Shown one piece after another: positions 25,547 through 33,795 of a stretch of 64,000 nucleotides of DNA. The notes beneath the pieces are model-generated. The model made no database searches and was not told the DNA's origin. It saw nothing but the letters and a program-made list of their open reading frames with translations. Source of the stretch: Actinomycetes bacterium. GTDB taxonomy: Bacteria; Actinomycetota; Actinomycetes; Propionibacteriales; Propionibacteriaceae. The stretch is taken from positions 62,001 through 126,000 of the forward strand of contig JAEWOI010000035.1 in assembly GCA_023460935.1 (NCBI GenBank), given 5' to 3'. Each line of letters opens with the position of its first letter. Within the stretch, counting starts at the first letter, position 1. The translations under genes and the position numbers were made by a program.

Positions 25547-26266
25547 GTGTTCAACCCCCTCGCGGAGGTGCGCGACTTCTTCGAGGCAGCGTTCGCACGC
25601 ACCGCCGGTGGCGACGGGGTCGAAACCGCAGACGAACTCGTACGCCGGCGCTGGGTTTCGGCTGTGGCGGTGGCGCTGGGCACATTTCTGGTGAATTGGC
25701 TGGTCCGCATCGAGCCCGGAGACCCCACCTTCTACTTCGTGAGCGTCGCACTGGCGCTGGTCTGGATTGCGGGCGGGATCCTCTCCGGACAGCTCCGCGC
25801 GGGCTCCTCCCGGACCCGCAGCGGCTCCGAGGACGGCCGCGCGGTCGTCCAGGCCCTCGTGCTGGGCGTGCTGCTGGTGGGGCTGTTCCTGGCCGGCGCC
25901 GCACTCGTTGCACGCGTGCCGGCTCTGCGGGAGCCGGTGGACGTGCTGCTCGACCATGTCCGCCACTCCCCCTGGCCGCTGGTGGCTGCCCTCGCCGTGG
26001 TGATCGGCGTCGCCGAGGAGCTCTACTTCCGCGGCGGCCTCTACGCAGCCGTCGGCGGCCGGGCGGCCGTGGCCGTAACGGCCGCCATCTACGCCGTGAT
26101 CACGTTGCCGTCCGGGGTTCCCCTGCTGGTGTTTGCTGCTGCCGTCCTGGGCGTCGTGCTCGGCCTGCAGCGCCGCGCGACGGGCGGCGTGCTCGGGCCC
26201 ATCATCACCCACGTCGTCTGGCTCCTCGGCATGGTGTTCCTGCTGCCGGGTGCGCTCCAGCCCTGA
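25547..26266 (+). CDS. CPBP family intramembrane metalloprotease
   Basis: 239 residues, about seven membrane helices. AEELYFRGGLYAA carries the EE-x3-R motif and THVVWLLGM a conserved histidine, both expected of CAAX-processing/bacteriocin-protection (Abi) proteases. GTG at 25547 is preferred over the far upstream start because AGAGGAG lies just before it and the family opening follows. Substrate unknown; some homologues give immunity to bacteriocins. Confidence 0.82.
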   Translation: MFNPLAEVRDFFEAAFARTAGGDGVETADELVRRRWVSAVAVALGTFLVNWLVRIEPGDPTFYFVSVALALVWIAGGILSGQLRAGSSRTRSGSEDGRAVVQALVLGVLLVGLFLAGAALVARVPALREPVDVLLDHVRHSPWPLVAALAVVIGVAEELYFRGGLYAAVGGRAAVAVTAAIYAVITLPSGVPLLVFAAAVLGVVLGLQRRATGGVLGPIITHVVWLLGMVFLLPGALQP

Positions 26267-26304
26267 CCCTTGCTCCGTACAGTCAGATGCCTTAATCTGG
26301 CTCT

Positions 26305-26952
26305 ATGAAGTCGAGTGCCTTCACCTTCGCGATGGTCGCAGACCAGGTCGGCAGCCGCACCGGGGCCGACCGGGTACCTGCTGCGCTGGCTTCGCTCCAG
26401 CCGCTGCCGGGTCTGCTGGGCTTCGAGCGCACTGCCGGAGACGAGATCCAGGGCCTGCTCGGCGAACCCGCCGAGGTGGTGGCGGCGGTGATCGCGCTCA
26501 GCCGCCTGGGCGGCTGGCGGATCGGGATCGGCGCCGGGACGGTGGACACTCCCCTGCCCGCTTCCACCCGGGCCGCCAGGGGTCCGGCCTACCTGGCGGC
26601 GCGGAGCGCCGTAGCTGCGGCCCGCACGAGTCCCGTGCAACTGGCGCTCCGGCTGTCGGCTGTCGGTCCCGGGCACTACGTTGAGCTGGCCGAGGACGCC
26701 GAGACCGCGCTCTGGCTGCTCCGATCGGTGCTCGCCAGGCGCAGCCAGGAAGGATGGGAGCTGATGGACCTGCTGGACCAAGGGCTGACCAACGCCCGCG
26801 CTGCCGAGCACCTGGGAATCAGCCCGTCAGCGGTCAGCCAGCGCCTGGCACGGTCGGCTAGGGCCGAGGCCCGGCGCGGCGCTGCGCTCGCCACCCGGCT
26901 GCTCACCAGGTTGCAGGCCGAGGCCGGGGCAACCGAGGGGATACCCACATGA
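26305..26952 (+). CDS. SatD-like protein with C-terminal HTH
   Basis: 215 residues. FAMVADQVGSRTGADRV and TAGDEIQGLL match the SatD family pattern (an opening like IGDIxxSR and GDEFQGLL). A helix-turn-helix (GLTNARAAEHLGISPSAVSQRL, about 167-188) forms the C-terminus, suggesting nucleic-acid binding. ATG at 26305 lies eight bases after TTAATC. The next gene overlaps by four bases and encodes a matching membrane partner. SatD was named from secretion and acid tolerance in Streptococcus mutans; its role here is unknown. Confidence 0.6.
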   Translation: MKSSAFTFAMVADQVGSRTGADRVPAALASLQPLPGLLGFERTAGDEIQGLLGEPAEVVAAVIALSRLGGWRIGIGAGTVDTPLPASTRAARGPAYLAARSAVAAARTSPVQLALRLSAVGPGHYVELAEDAETALWLLRSVLARRSQEGWELMDLLDQGLTNARAAEHLGISPSAVSQRLARSARAEARRGAALATRLLTRLQAEAGATEGIPT

Positions 26953-27377
26953 ACCCGGTGCTCGCCGCCGCTCTGAAGGCTGCGGTCGTTGCCGTCCTCG
27001 CGCTGGTGGCGGTCCTCGCCGGCAGCCCCCTGGTCACGGCACTGTTCCGCAGGGCCGACCCTCCGCCACCCCCGCCGGGGGCAACTGCCGAGGCTGGCGA
27101 GCCCCCGGAGGCACCAGGCGTGCTGGCGGCGGCCGCCACCCTTCGCGGCGGCCGCTGGATCGGCATGCTGGAACGTCTCGCCGTGTTCGCCGCCATCCTC
27201 GCCGGCTTCGGCGAAGGCATCGCGGTGGTCCTTGCGGTGAAGGGGCTGGCGCGCTACCCGGAACTGAAAGCCACCAGTTCCGGCACGGCCGAGCGGTTCA
27301 TCATCGGTACCTTCGCCAGCGTCCTGTTCGCCGCTGCCTGCGCGGGGCTGGCCTGGTGGCTGACCGGGCTCTGGTGA
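26949..27377 (+). CDS. Membrane protein resembling the DUF3307/SatE C-terminal region
   Basis: 142 residues with three hydrophobic segments (about 8-30, 72-92, 112-138) around a Pro-rich cytoplasmic loop. GGRWIGMLERLAVFAAIL, VLAVKGLARYPELK and AERFIIGTFASVLFA fit the conserved end of DUF3307-type proteins (GxLER...AKSxxRFxE...AEYxxIGT). The ATG overlaps the SatD-like stop (ATGA). It is probably the membrane partner of that regulator. Moderate confidence by motif only. Confidence 0.55.
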   Translation: MNPVLAAALKAAVVAVLALVAVLAGSPLVTALFRRADPPPPPPGATAEAGEPPEAPGVLAAAATLRGGRWIGMLERLAVFAAILAGFGEGIAVVLAVKGLARYPELKATSSGTAERFIIGTFASVLFAAACAGLAWWLTGLW

Positions 27378-27979
27378 TCGATGCGTTGCGCCGGCGCTGG
27401 GAGGTGCTGGCTCCCGGTCACGGCGAACTCGGTGCGGAGTTGCTGGCGAGGTGGGGCGAGCCCCATCGCAGCTACCACGGCCCACTCCACCTGGCCGAGA
27501 CCCTGGCCGCGCTCGACCGGCTCGGTCCGGCGGCCGCAGCCGAGTCGTTCGCACTCTGGTTCCACGACGCCGTCCACACCGGCGCGCCCGGCAGTGACGA
27601 GCGGGCCTCGGCGGAACTGGCCGGCCACCGGCTGGCAGCCCACGGGTTCGACCACCACTTCACGGCCGAGGTGGTGCGCCTGGTGCTGGTGACCATAGAG
27701 CACCGGCCGGCGCCCGGGGACCTGCCCGGCGCGCGGGTCAGCGACGCCGACCTCGCGGTGCTGGCCGCGCACCCCGACCGGTACCGCACCTCGGTCGCAG
27801 AACTCCGCGCCGAGTCCTCCGGCCTGGACGAGACCGCCTGGCGGCGCGCGCGCCGGCAGCGCGTCCACGAGTTGTTGTCCAGCGACCCCCTGTTTCACTC
27901 CCCCGCCGGGCAGACCCTGTGGCTGGAGCCGGCCCTGGCCAACCTGACCGCCGAGCTGGCGCAACTCCGGGCACGATAG
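27374..27979 (+). CDS. HD-superfamily hydrolase
   Basis: 201 residues. The metal-binding pattern is visible as YHGPLHLAE, WFHDAVH and TIEH...DADLAVL, which supply the H...HD...D ligands of the HD superfamily. This subgroup (small predicted metal-dependent phosphohydrolases) has no agreed substrate; nucleotides are usual. GTG at 27374 overlaps the upstream stop (GTGA), making it the third gene of the SatD-like operon. Confidence 0.82.
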   Translation: MIDALRRRWEVLAPGHGELGAELLARWGEPHRSYHGPLHLAETLAALDRLGPAAAAESFALWFHDAVHTGAPGSDERASAELAGHRLAAHGFDHHFTAEVVRLVLVTIEHRPAPGDLPGARVSDADLAVLAAHPDRYRTSVAELRAESSGLDETAWRRARRQRVHELLSSDPLFHSPAGQTLWLEPALANLTAELAQLRAR

Positions 27980-28017
27980 GCACGATCCGGAGCCGTACGG
28001 GTGGGTAACGGTCGGCC

Positions 28018-28800
28018 ATGGACTTCACTGATCGAACCGCACTCGTCACCGGCGCGGGCTCCGGGATCGGCCGGGCGAGCGCTGTGGAGCTGGCCCGCCG
28101 CGGAGCAGCTGTCGCGGTGGTCGGCCACAGCCGGGACAGCGCGGCGGAGGTGGTGGCCCAGATCGAGTCCGAGGGCGGCACCGCTGCACCCTTCGCCGCT
28201 GAGCTGAGCCGCCCGGACTCGGTCGCCGCGCTGTTCGCCGAGGTGGGACGGCGCTGGCCCCGGCTCGACCTGCTGGTGGCCAACGCCGGGATCAACGGGG
28301 TGTGGGCGCCGCTGGACGAGCTCACCGCCGAGGAGTGGGGCCAGACCCTCGAGGTGAACCTGACCGGAACCTTCCTCACCGTGAAGCACGCCCTGCCCCT
28401 GCTGCGGGCTGCCGGCACGTCCGCCATCGTGGTCACCTCCTCGATCAACGGCACGCGTACGTTCAGCAACACCGGTGCGTCCGCCTACGCGACGAGCAAG
28501 GCCGGGCAGGTGGCCTTCGCCAAGATGATCGCCGTCGAGCTCGCCCGGGACGGGATCAGGGTCAACGTGCTCTGCCCCGGCAGCATCGACACCGAGATCG
28601 AAGACAACACCGAACAGCGCCACACCGACCGGGTGCGCATCCCGGTGGAGTTCCCGCAGGGCCAGATCCCCCTGACCGGAAAGGAGCCCGGCACCGCCGC
28701 GCAGGTCGCCGACCTCGTGTGCTTCCTCGGCTCGGCCGCTGCGGCCCACATCACCGGCACCGAGGTGTGGATCGACGGCGGCCAGTCGCTGCTGGCCTGA
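28018..28800 (+). CDS. SDR family oxidoreductase
   Basis: 260 residues, classical short-chain dehydrogenase. The cofactor motif VTGAGSGIGRA, NAGI, a catalytic Ser in VVTSSINGT and Tyr-x3-Lys in SAYATSKAGQ are all present. The C-terminal region (CPGSIDTEI, ITGTEVWIDGGQSLL) is typical. The residues after the first strand (VGHSRDSA) suggest NADP or NAD; I do not decide. Substrate unknown. It is a single gene with about 40-60 bp gaps on each side. Confidence 0.87.
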   Translation: MDFTDRTALVTGAGSGIGRASAVELARRGAAVAVVGHSRDSAAEVVAQIESEGGTAAPFAAELSRPDSVAALFAEVGRRWPRLDLLVANAGINGVWAPLDELTAEEWGQTLEVNLTGTFLTVKHALPLLRAAGTSAIVVTSSINGTRTFSNTGASAYATSKAGQVAFAKMIAVELARDGIRVNVLCPGSIDTEIEDNTEQRHTDRVRIPVEFPQGQIPLTGKEPGTAAQVADLVCFLGSAAAAHITGTEVWIDGGQSLLA

Positions 28801-28863
28801 AGTCGCAACACTGCCACCGCCGGCCCGCTCCGGACGTCCGGGCCGCGCGGGGATACTGGCCGG

Positions 28864-30345
28864 ATGACCGGGTCCAGGGCTGCGCTCGCCGGGGCCGGCG
28901 CGGTGGCGGCGGGGATCGGCTGCGTGCAGCTGCTCGGGGCGGTGCTCAACCCGGCCGCCGCACCCTTGGTGGCGTTCGGCTCCCTGCTGATCGACGTGGC
29001 GCCCACGCCGGTCAAGGAGTGGGCAGTCGCCACCCTCGGCAACGCGGACAAGCCGTTGCTGCTGCTCGGGGTGGGGCTGGCCGCGCTGGCGGCCGGGGCG
29101 CTCGCAGGGGTGCTCGGCTCTCGCCGTGCCTGGGCAGGGCTCGGGCTGGTGGCTGCGCTCGGCCTGCTGGGGCTGGGCGCGGCCGCGCCGCGGGCGTCCG
29201 GCCCCCTCGACCTGCTGCCTGCCGTGGTCGGCGGTGGGCTCGCGGTCTGGCTGCTGCGCGTCCAGCTGCGCTGGCTGGCCGGGCCGCGCAGGGCGGGCAG
29301 CCGGCAAGGCATCGACCGGCGGGTGCTGCTCACCGCAGCGGTCGGGATCGGCGCGGGGTCCGTGGCCGCCCCGCTCACCATCGGTTCGGCCAGGGTGGAG
29401 ACGCCGCCGTTGCCACCGCCGGACCGGACGGCCCCGCCGTTACCGGACGGGCTGGAGGCCACCCACGCGGGCATCTCCGCCCTCCGCACCCCGGTGCGCG
29501 AGTTCTACCGGGTGGACACGGCACTGGTCGTGCCCCGTCCCGACCTTTCGGCGTGGCGGCTGCGGATCACCGGGATGGTCGCCCGACCGTACGAGTTGGG
29601 CTGGGCCGACCTGCTGGCGCTGCCGCTGGTGGAACGTGACATCACCCTGACCTGCGTCTCGAACGAGGTCGGCGGTCCCTACTGCGGAAGCACCCGCTGG
29701 CTGGGCGTGCCCGTCGCGCCCCTCCTGCGCAGGGCCGGTCCCGACCCGGCGGCCGACCAGGTGCTCAGCTCCTCGCTGGACGGCTTCACCGCCAGCACCC
29801 CGCTGGCCGTGCTCCTCGACGGCCGGGACGCGCTGGTGGCCATCGGCATGGACGGCGCTGCGCTCACCCCGGAGCACGGCTACCCGGCGCGCCTGCTGAC
29901 CCCCGGCCTCTACGGCTACGTCGGGGCCACCAAGTGGCTGACCGAGCTGAAGGTCACGACGTTCGCGGCTGACGAGGCGTACTGGACGGTGCGCGGCTGG
30001 GCCGAGCGGGCGCCGGTGAAGACCGCCTGCCGGATCGACACCCCCACCGGGGGCGTCCGGGCAGGGGCGTCCGTGATCGGCGGCGTGGCCTGGGCCACCC
30101 ATCGAGGGGTGAGCCGGGTGGAGGTCCAGCTCGACGGCGGCCAGTGGCGGGCCGCCACCCTCGGTCCGGACGTCGGCATCGACTACTGGCGCCAGTGGTA
30201 CCTGCCGTGGACCGCGACGCCGGGGGTGCACCGGCTGGCAGCCCGGGCCTACGACGGCGCCGGCGTGCCGCAGGAAGCCCGCGTGCAGGGCGTGCTTCCC
30301 GACGGCGCCACCGGGTACCACACGGTCACGGTCAGGGTGGCGTGA
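28864..30345 (+). CDS. Molybdopterin-dependent oxidoreductase, sulfite oxidase-like, membrane anchored
   Basis: 493 residues. About four membrane helices (1-135) precede a segment with RRVLLTAAVG and then the Moco domain. Cys264 in LTCVSNEVGG is the molybdenum ligand of the sulfite oxidase family. A C-terminal dimerisation/Ig-like domain (about 375-490) follows, ending in TGYHTVTVRVA. The catalytic domain probably faces outside. Physiological substrate is unknown. ATG at 28864 is nine bases after ATACTG. Confidence 0.88.
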   Translation: MTGSRAALAGAGAVAAGIGCVQLLGAVLNPAAAPLVAFGSLLIDVAPTPVKEWAVATLGNADKPLLLLGVGLAALAAGALAGVLGSRRAWAGLGLVAALGLLGLGAAAPRASGPLDLLPAVVGGGLAVWLLRVQLRWLAGPRRAGSRQGIDRRVLLTAAVGIGAGSVAAPLTIGSARVETPPLPPPDRTAPPLPDGLEATHAGISALRTPVREFYRVDTALVVPRPDLSAWRLRITGMVARPYELGWADLLALPLVERDITLTCVSNEVGGPYCGSTRWLGVPVAPLLRRAGPDPAADQVLSSSLDGFTASTPLAVLLDGRDALVAIGMDGAALTPEHGYPARLLTPGLYGYVGATKWLTELKVTTFAADEAYWTVRGWAERAPVKTACRIDTPTGGVRAGASVIGGVAWATHRGVSRVEVQLDGGQWRAATLGPDVGIDYWRQWYLPWTATPGVHRLAARAYDGAGVPQEARVQGVLPDGATGYHTVTVRVA

Positions 30346-30366
30346 CGCCGCCGGCGGCGGGACCGG

Positions 30367-30990
30367 TCAGGCCTCGAACGGCGCCGGGTCACCAGCGCCG
30401 AGGCGCAGGATCGCCACCTCGCCGTCGGACAGGTCGACGATCGTGGTGGGCTCCAGGCCGCAGTCGCCGGAGTCGAGGACGGCGTCCAGCACGTTGCCGA
30501 GCTCGTCATTGACCTGCCAGCCGTCGGTGAGCGGGTCGTCCGCGCCCGGCAGGATCAGCGTCGAGGACATCAGGGGCTCCCCAAGCGCCTGCAGCAGAGC
30601 GAGCGCTGTGGTGTGCTGCGGCACCCGCACCCCGACGGTCTTCTTCTTGGGATGGAGCATGACCTTCGGTGCCTCCCTGGTGGCCTTCAGGATGAAGGTG
30701 TAGGCGCCGGGAGTGGCGGCCTTGACCGCGCGGAACACGTCGTTGTCCATCTGCACGTACTGCCCGAGCTGGCCGAACTCGCTGCACACCAGGGTGAAGT
30801 GGTGCTTGTCGGAGAGCTGGCGCAGCGCGCGGATGCGGTCCAGGCCCTCCCGGTTGCCGAGCCGGCAGCCGAGCGCGTAGCCGGAGTCGGTCGGATAAGC
30901 CACCAGGCCGCCCGAGCGGAGGATCTCTGCGACCTGCGCCAGCGAGCGGGCCTGCGGGTTGTCCGGATGCACGTCGAAGTAGCGGGCCAT
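30367..30990 (-). CDS. YciO/YrdC/Sua5-family protein
   Basis: 207 residues. VAYPTDSGYALGCRLGN is the nucleotide/threonylcarbamoyl-adenylate pocket, followed by RIRALRQLSDKHHFTLVCSEF and VGVRVPQH. The length and the KHHFTLV variant point to the YciO branch rather than canonical TsaC. Sua5/TsaC makes threonylcarbamoyl-AMP for tRNA t6A37; YciO proteins have a related but weaker or distinct role. It converges with the Moco oxidoreductase and diverges from the C-S lyase. Confidence 0.88.
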   Translation of the reverse strand: MARYFDVHPDNPQARSLAQVAEILRSGGLVAYPTDSGYALGCRLGNREGLDRIRALRQLSDKHHFTLVCSEFGQLGQYVQMDNDVFRAVKAATPGAYTFILKATREAPKVMLHPKKKTVGVRVPQHTTALALLQALGEPLMSSTLILPGADDPLTDGWQVNDELGNVLDAVLDSGDCGLEPTTIVDLSDGEVAILRLGAGDPAPFEA

Positions 30991-31028
30991 GGCTTTCAGA
31001 CTAGCCGCGGGCAGCTAGGGTGCGGGCC

Positions 31029-32156
31029 ATGTCGCTGCTGTCCCTGCCCATCGAAGAGCTCCGCGCCCGGCACAGCCTGAAATGGCGCACGTACGCGCCG
31101 GACGTGCTGCCGATGTGGGTCGCGGAGATGGACACGGCGCTGCACCCCGCGGTGCGGGAGGCCGTGCTCGCAGCCCTAGACCACGGCGACACCGGCTACC
31201 CCTGCGGCACCGCCTACGCCGAGGCGTACGCCGCCATGGCAGCGACCCGCTGGGGGTGGGCGCTGGACGCAGGCAGCCAGGTGCGACGCGCCGGCGACGT
31301 GATGAACTCGGTGCTCGCAGTGCTCGAGGCAACCACCGCGCCGGGTGACGCCGTCGTGATCAACCCGCCGGTGTACCCGCCGTTCCGCCAGGTCGTCTCG
31401 GGCTACCAGCGCCGGATCACCGAGGCGCCGCTCGCCCCGTCCGGTCGGCTCGACCTGACCGCGCTCGAGGCTGCGTTCGCCGGGCCGGACCGGCCGCGTG
31501 CTTACCTGCTGTGCTCACCGCACAACCCCACGGGGGCGGTGCACACCGCCGAGGAGTTGCGCGAGGTGATGGCCCTCGCTGCCCGCTTCGACGTCCAGGT
31601 GGTGGTGGACGAGATCCACGCCTGCCTGGTCGACCCGGGCACCGGCTTCGTGCCGCTGCTGACGGTGCCCGGCGGCGAGCGGGCGATCAGCGTCACCAGC
31701 GCTGGCAAGGCCTGGAACCTGGCCGGCTTCAAGGCGGGCCTGATCATCGCCGGGACGGCTGCGACGTCGGTGCTCGACGACCTGCCGCCGCTCGCGCTGC
31801 AGTCGGCCGGCCACCTCGCCAGCATCGCGCACACCGCTGCGCTCACCTCGGCCCAGGAGTGGATCGACCAGCTGGTCACAGAGCTCGCTGCGAACAAGCG
31901 CCTGCTGGCAGCTGAGCTGGCCCGAAGCGTGCCGCAGGCCCGCTACCAGCCGGCTCCGGGCACCTACCTCGCCTGGGTGGACTGCAGCGGGCTTGGACTT
32001 GCCGACCCGGCGCGGCACTTCCGCGAGCACGGCGGGGTCGCCTTCTCCCCCGGCGTCAACTTCGGCAGGGCGCACCAGCAGTGGGTGCGGATCAACCTCG
32101 CCTGCTCGCCCGAGCTGGTGGTCGAGGCGGTCCGGCGGATGGCCGCCTGCCTCTGA
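31029..32156 (+). CDS. MalY/PatB-type cysteine-S-conjugate beta-lyase
   Basis: 375 residues, fold-type I PLP enzyme. LPMWVAEMDTALHPAVREA is the conserved MalY/PatB opening, CSPHNPTGAVH and VVDEIHACLVD are standard, and TSAGKAWNLAGFK holds the PLP lysine. It cleaves cystathionine or other cysteine conjugates to a thiol, pyruvate and ammonia, so it may feed methionine synthesis. ATG at 31029 is preceded by TAGGGT at 31015-31020, a leaderless-type start. Confidence 0.9.
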   Translation: MSLLSLPIEELRARHSLKWRTYAPDVLPMWVAEMDTALHPAVREAVLAALDHGDTGYPCGTAYAEAYAAMAATRWGWALDAGSQVRRAGDVMNSVLAVLEATTAPGDAVVINPPVYPPFRQVVSGYQRRITEAPLAPSGRLDLTALEAAFAGPDRPRAYLLCSPHNPTGAVHTAEELREVMALAARFDVQVVVDEIHACLVDPGTGFVPLLTVPGGERAISVTSAGKAWNLAGFKAGLIIAGTAATSVLDDLPPLALQSAGHLASIAHTAALTSAQEWIDQLVTELAANKRLLAAELARSVPQARYQPAPGTYLAWVDCSGLGLADPARHFREHGGVAFSPGVNFGRAHQQWVRINLACSPELVVEAVRRMAACL

Positions 32157-32198
32157 CCCGGGACGTTGGCCCAGGGCGCCGTCCGGGGCGGACGGTGC

Positions 32199-33221
32199 TC
32201 AGCGCCAGCCGAGCGCGGGCGCCACGTGGGCCAGCACCGCCTCGATGACGTGGGCGTTGTAGTCCACACCGAGCTGGTTCGGCACCGTGAGCAGCAGCGT
32301 GTCGGCCGCGGCGATGGCCTCGTCCCCGCGCAGCTGCTCCACCAGCACGTCCGGCTCGGCAGCGTAGCTGCGGCCGAAGATCGCGCGGGTGGAGGCGTCG
32401 ATCCAGCCCACCTGGTCGTCGCTTTCGCCCTCGCCCCCGAAGTAGGTGCGGTCGCGGTCGTCCACCAGCGGGAAGATGCTGCGGCTCACCGAGACCCTCG
32501 GTTCCCGTTCGTGGCCGGCGGCCGTCCATGCCTCCCGGAAGCGGCGGATCTGTTCCGCCTGCTGCACGTGGAACGGCTCGCCGGACTCGTCGGTCTTCAG
32601 CGTCGAGCTCATCAGGTGCATCCCCTGCTCAGCAGCCCAGACCGCGGTGGCGTTGGACGCAGCCCCCCACCAGATGCGCTCGCGCAGGCCGGTCGAGTGC
32701 GGCTCGATGCGGAGCAGCCCGGGCGGGTTGGGGAACATCGGGCGGGGGTTGGGCGCAGCGAAGCCCTTGCCCTTCAGCACGGTGAGGAAGACCTCGGCGT
32801 GGGTGCGCGCCATGTCGGCGTCGCTCTGCCCCTCGGCAGGGACGTAGCCGAAGTAGCGGTAGCCGTCCACCACCTGCTCCGGCGACCCCCGGCTGATCCC
32901 GAGTTGCAGCCTGCCGCCGGAGATGAGGTCGGCAGCGCCGGCGTCCTCCGCCATGTAGAGCGGGTTCTCGTAGCGCATGTCGATCACCGCGGTGCCGATC
33001 TCGATGCTGCGGGTGCGCGCCCCCACCGCGGCGAGCAGCGGGAACGGCGAGCCGAGCTGCCGGGCGAAGTGGTGCACCCGGAAGTACGCGCCGTCAGCAC
33101 CGAGGTCCTCGGCGGCGACGGCCAGTTCCACCGACTGCAGCAGCGCGTCGGAGGCAGAGCGCGTCCGGGACCCCGGGGCGTCGGACCAGTGGCCGAAGGA
33201 GAGGAAGCCGATTCGTTTCAC
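32199..33221 (-). CDS. LLM class flavin-dependent oxidoreductase
   Basis: 340 residues of the bacterial luciferase-like TIM barrel. KRIGFLSFGHW at the start, SRGSPEQVVDGYRYFG for flavin phosphate binding, and the long insertion IWWGAASNATAVWAAEQG are typical. It uses FMN or F420; neither can be assigned with certainty. GTG at 33221 lies a few bases after TCTAACT and restores the family N-terminus; the frame stays open upstream through unrelated sequence. Confidence 0.87.
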   Translation of the reverse strand: MKRIGFLSFGHWSDAPGSRTRSASDALLQSVELAVAAEDLGADGAYFRVHHFARQLGSPFPLLAAVGARTRSIEIGTAVIDMRYENPLYMAEDAGAADLISGGRLQLGISRGSPEQVVDGYRYFGYVPAEGQSDADMARTHAEVFLTVLKGKGFAAPNPRPMFPNPPGLLRIEPHSTGLRERIWWGAASNATAVWAAEQGMHLMSSTLKTDESGEPFHVQQAEQIRRFREAWTAAGHEREPRVSVSRSIFPLVDDRDRTYFGGEGESDDQVGWIDASTRAIFGRSYAAEPDVLVEQLRGDEAIAAADTLLLTVPNQLGVDYNAHVIEAVLAHVAPALGWR

Positions 33222-33256
33222 ACCAGTTAGAACGCCACCCGGGCCCGCCCATTCCC

Positions 33257-33652
33257 TCAGCGGTTGCCAACCAGTTCGGCCTCGGCCGCGCCGCGGGCGT
33301 CCAGCCGGTTGATCCCGACCAGGCTGAGGAACACGGTCTCCGCAGTGGTCGAGGCCCGCACCCGCACCCGGGAGCCGGCCAGTTCGACCTCGCCGGTCAC
33401 TCCCCCGGCCTCGGCCAGCACCCGCCGTGCTGCGGCGATCGCGGCGCCCGCATCGGGGTCCTCGCCCGCGAGCCTCGCCGCTGCGGTCTCGTCCGCCGCA
33501 GCGCGGGCGGCGGCAGCCGCCACCAGCTCCACCCGCCGGGCTGCGGCGGCCTGGGCTCCGCCGTCCACCACCAGGCCCGCGACCAGCAGCAGGGCCGGCA
33601 CGACGACGGCCACGAACGCGGACAACGACATGCCCCGCTGGCTTCCGGACAT
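33257..33652 (-). CDS. TadE/Rv3654c-like pilus accessory protein
   Basis: 131 residues: QRGMSLSAFVAVVVPALLLVAGLVVDGGAQ is a TadE-type N-terminus (RG followed by a hydrophobic helix) and the remainder is an Ala/Arg-rich ectodomain with a final beta segment. TadE/TadF-like minor pilins belong to Flp/Tad pilus systems. No other tad genes are next to it. ATG at 33652 gives a normal pseudopilin leader; ATG nearer RGMSL is also possible. Confidence 0.6.
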   Translation of the reverse strand: MSGSQRGMSLSAFVAVVVPALLLVAGLVVDGGAQAAAARRVELVAAAAARAAADETAAARLAGEDPDAGAAIAAARRVLAEAGGVTGEVELAGSRVRVRASTTAETVFLSLVGINRLDARGAAEAELVGNR

Positions 33653-33795
33653 CTGCTACCACCCCCCGGGTTCCAGGTGCCATTGTGCCCCGCCGACGAC
33701 GTCCCATCGACAGTCGTGCACCCCGGATCCGGACGCTGTCTGGATAGGCTGAACCCTGCTCAAGAAGAACTCCCGAACACGATTGGAAGCCTTTG

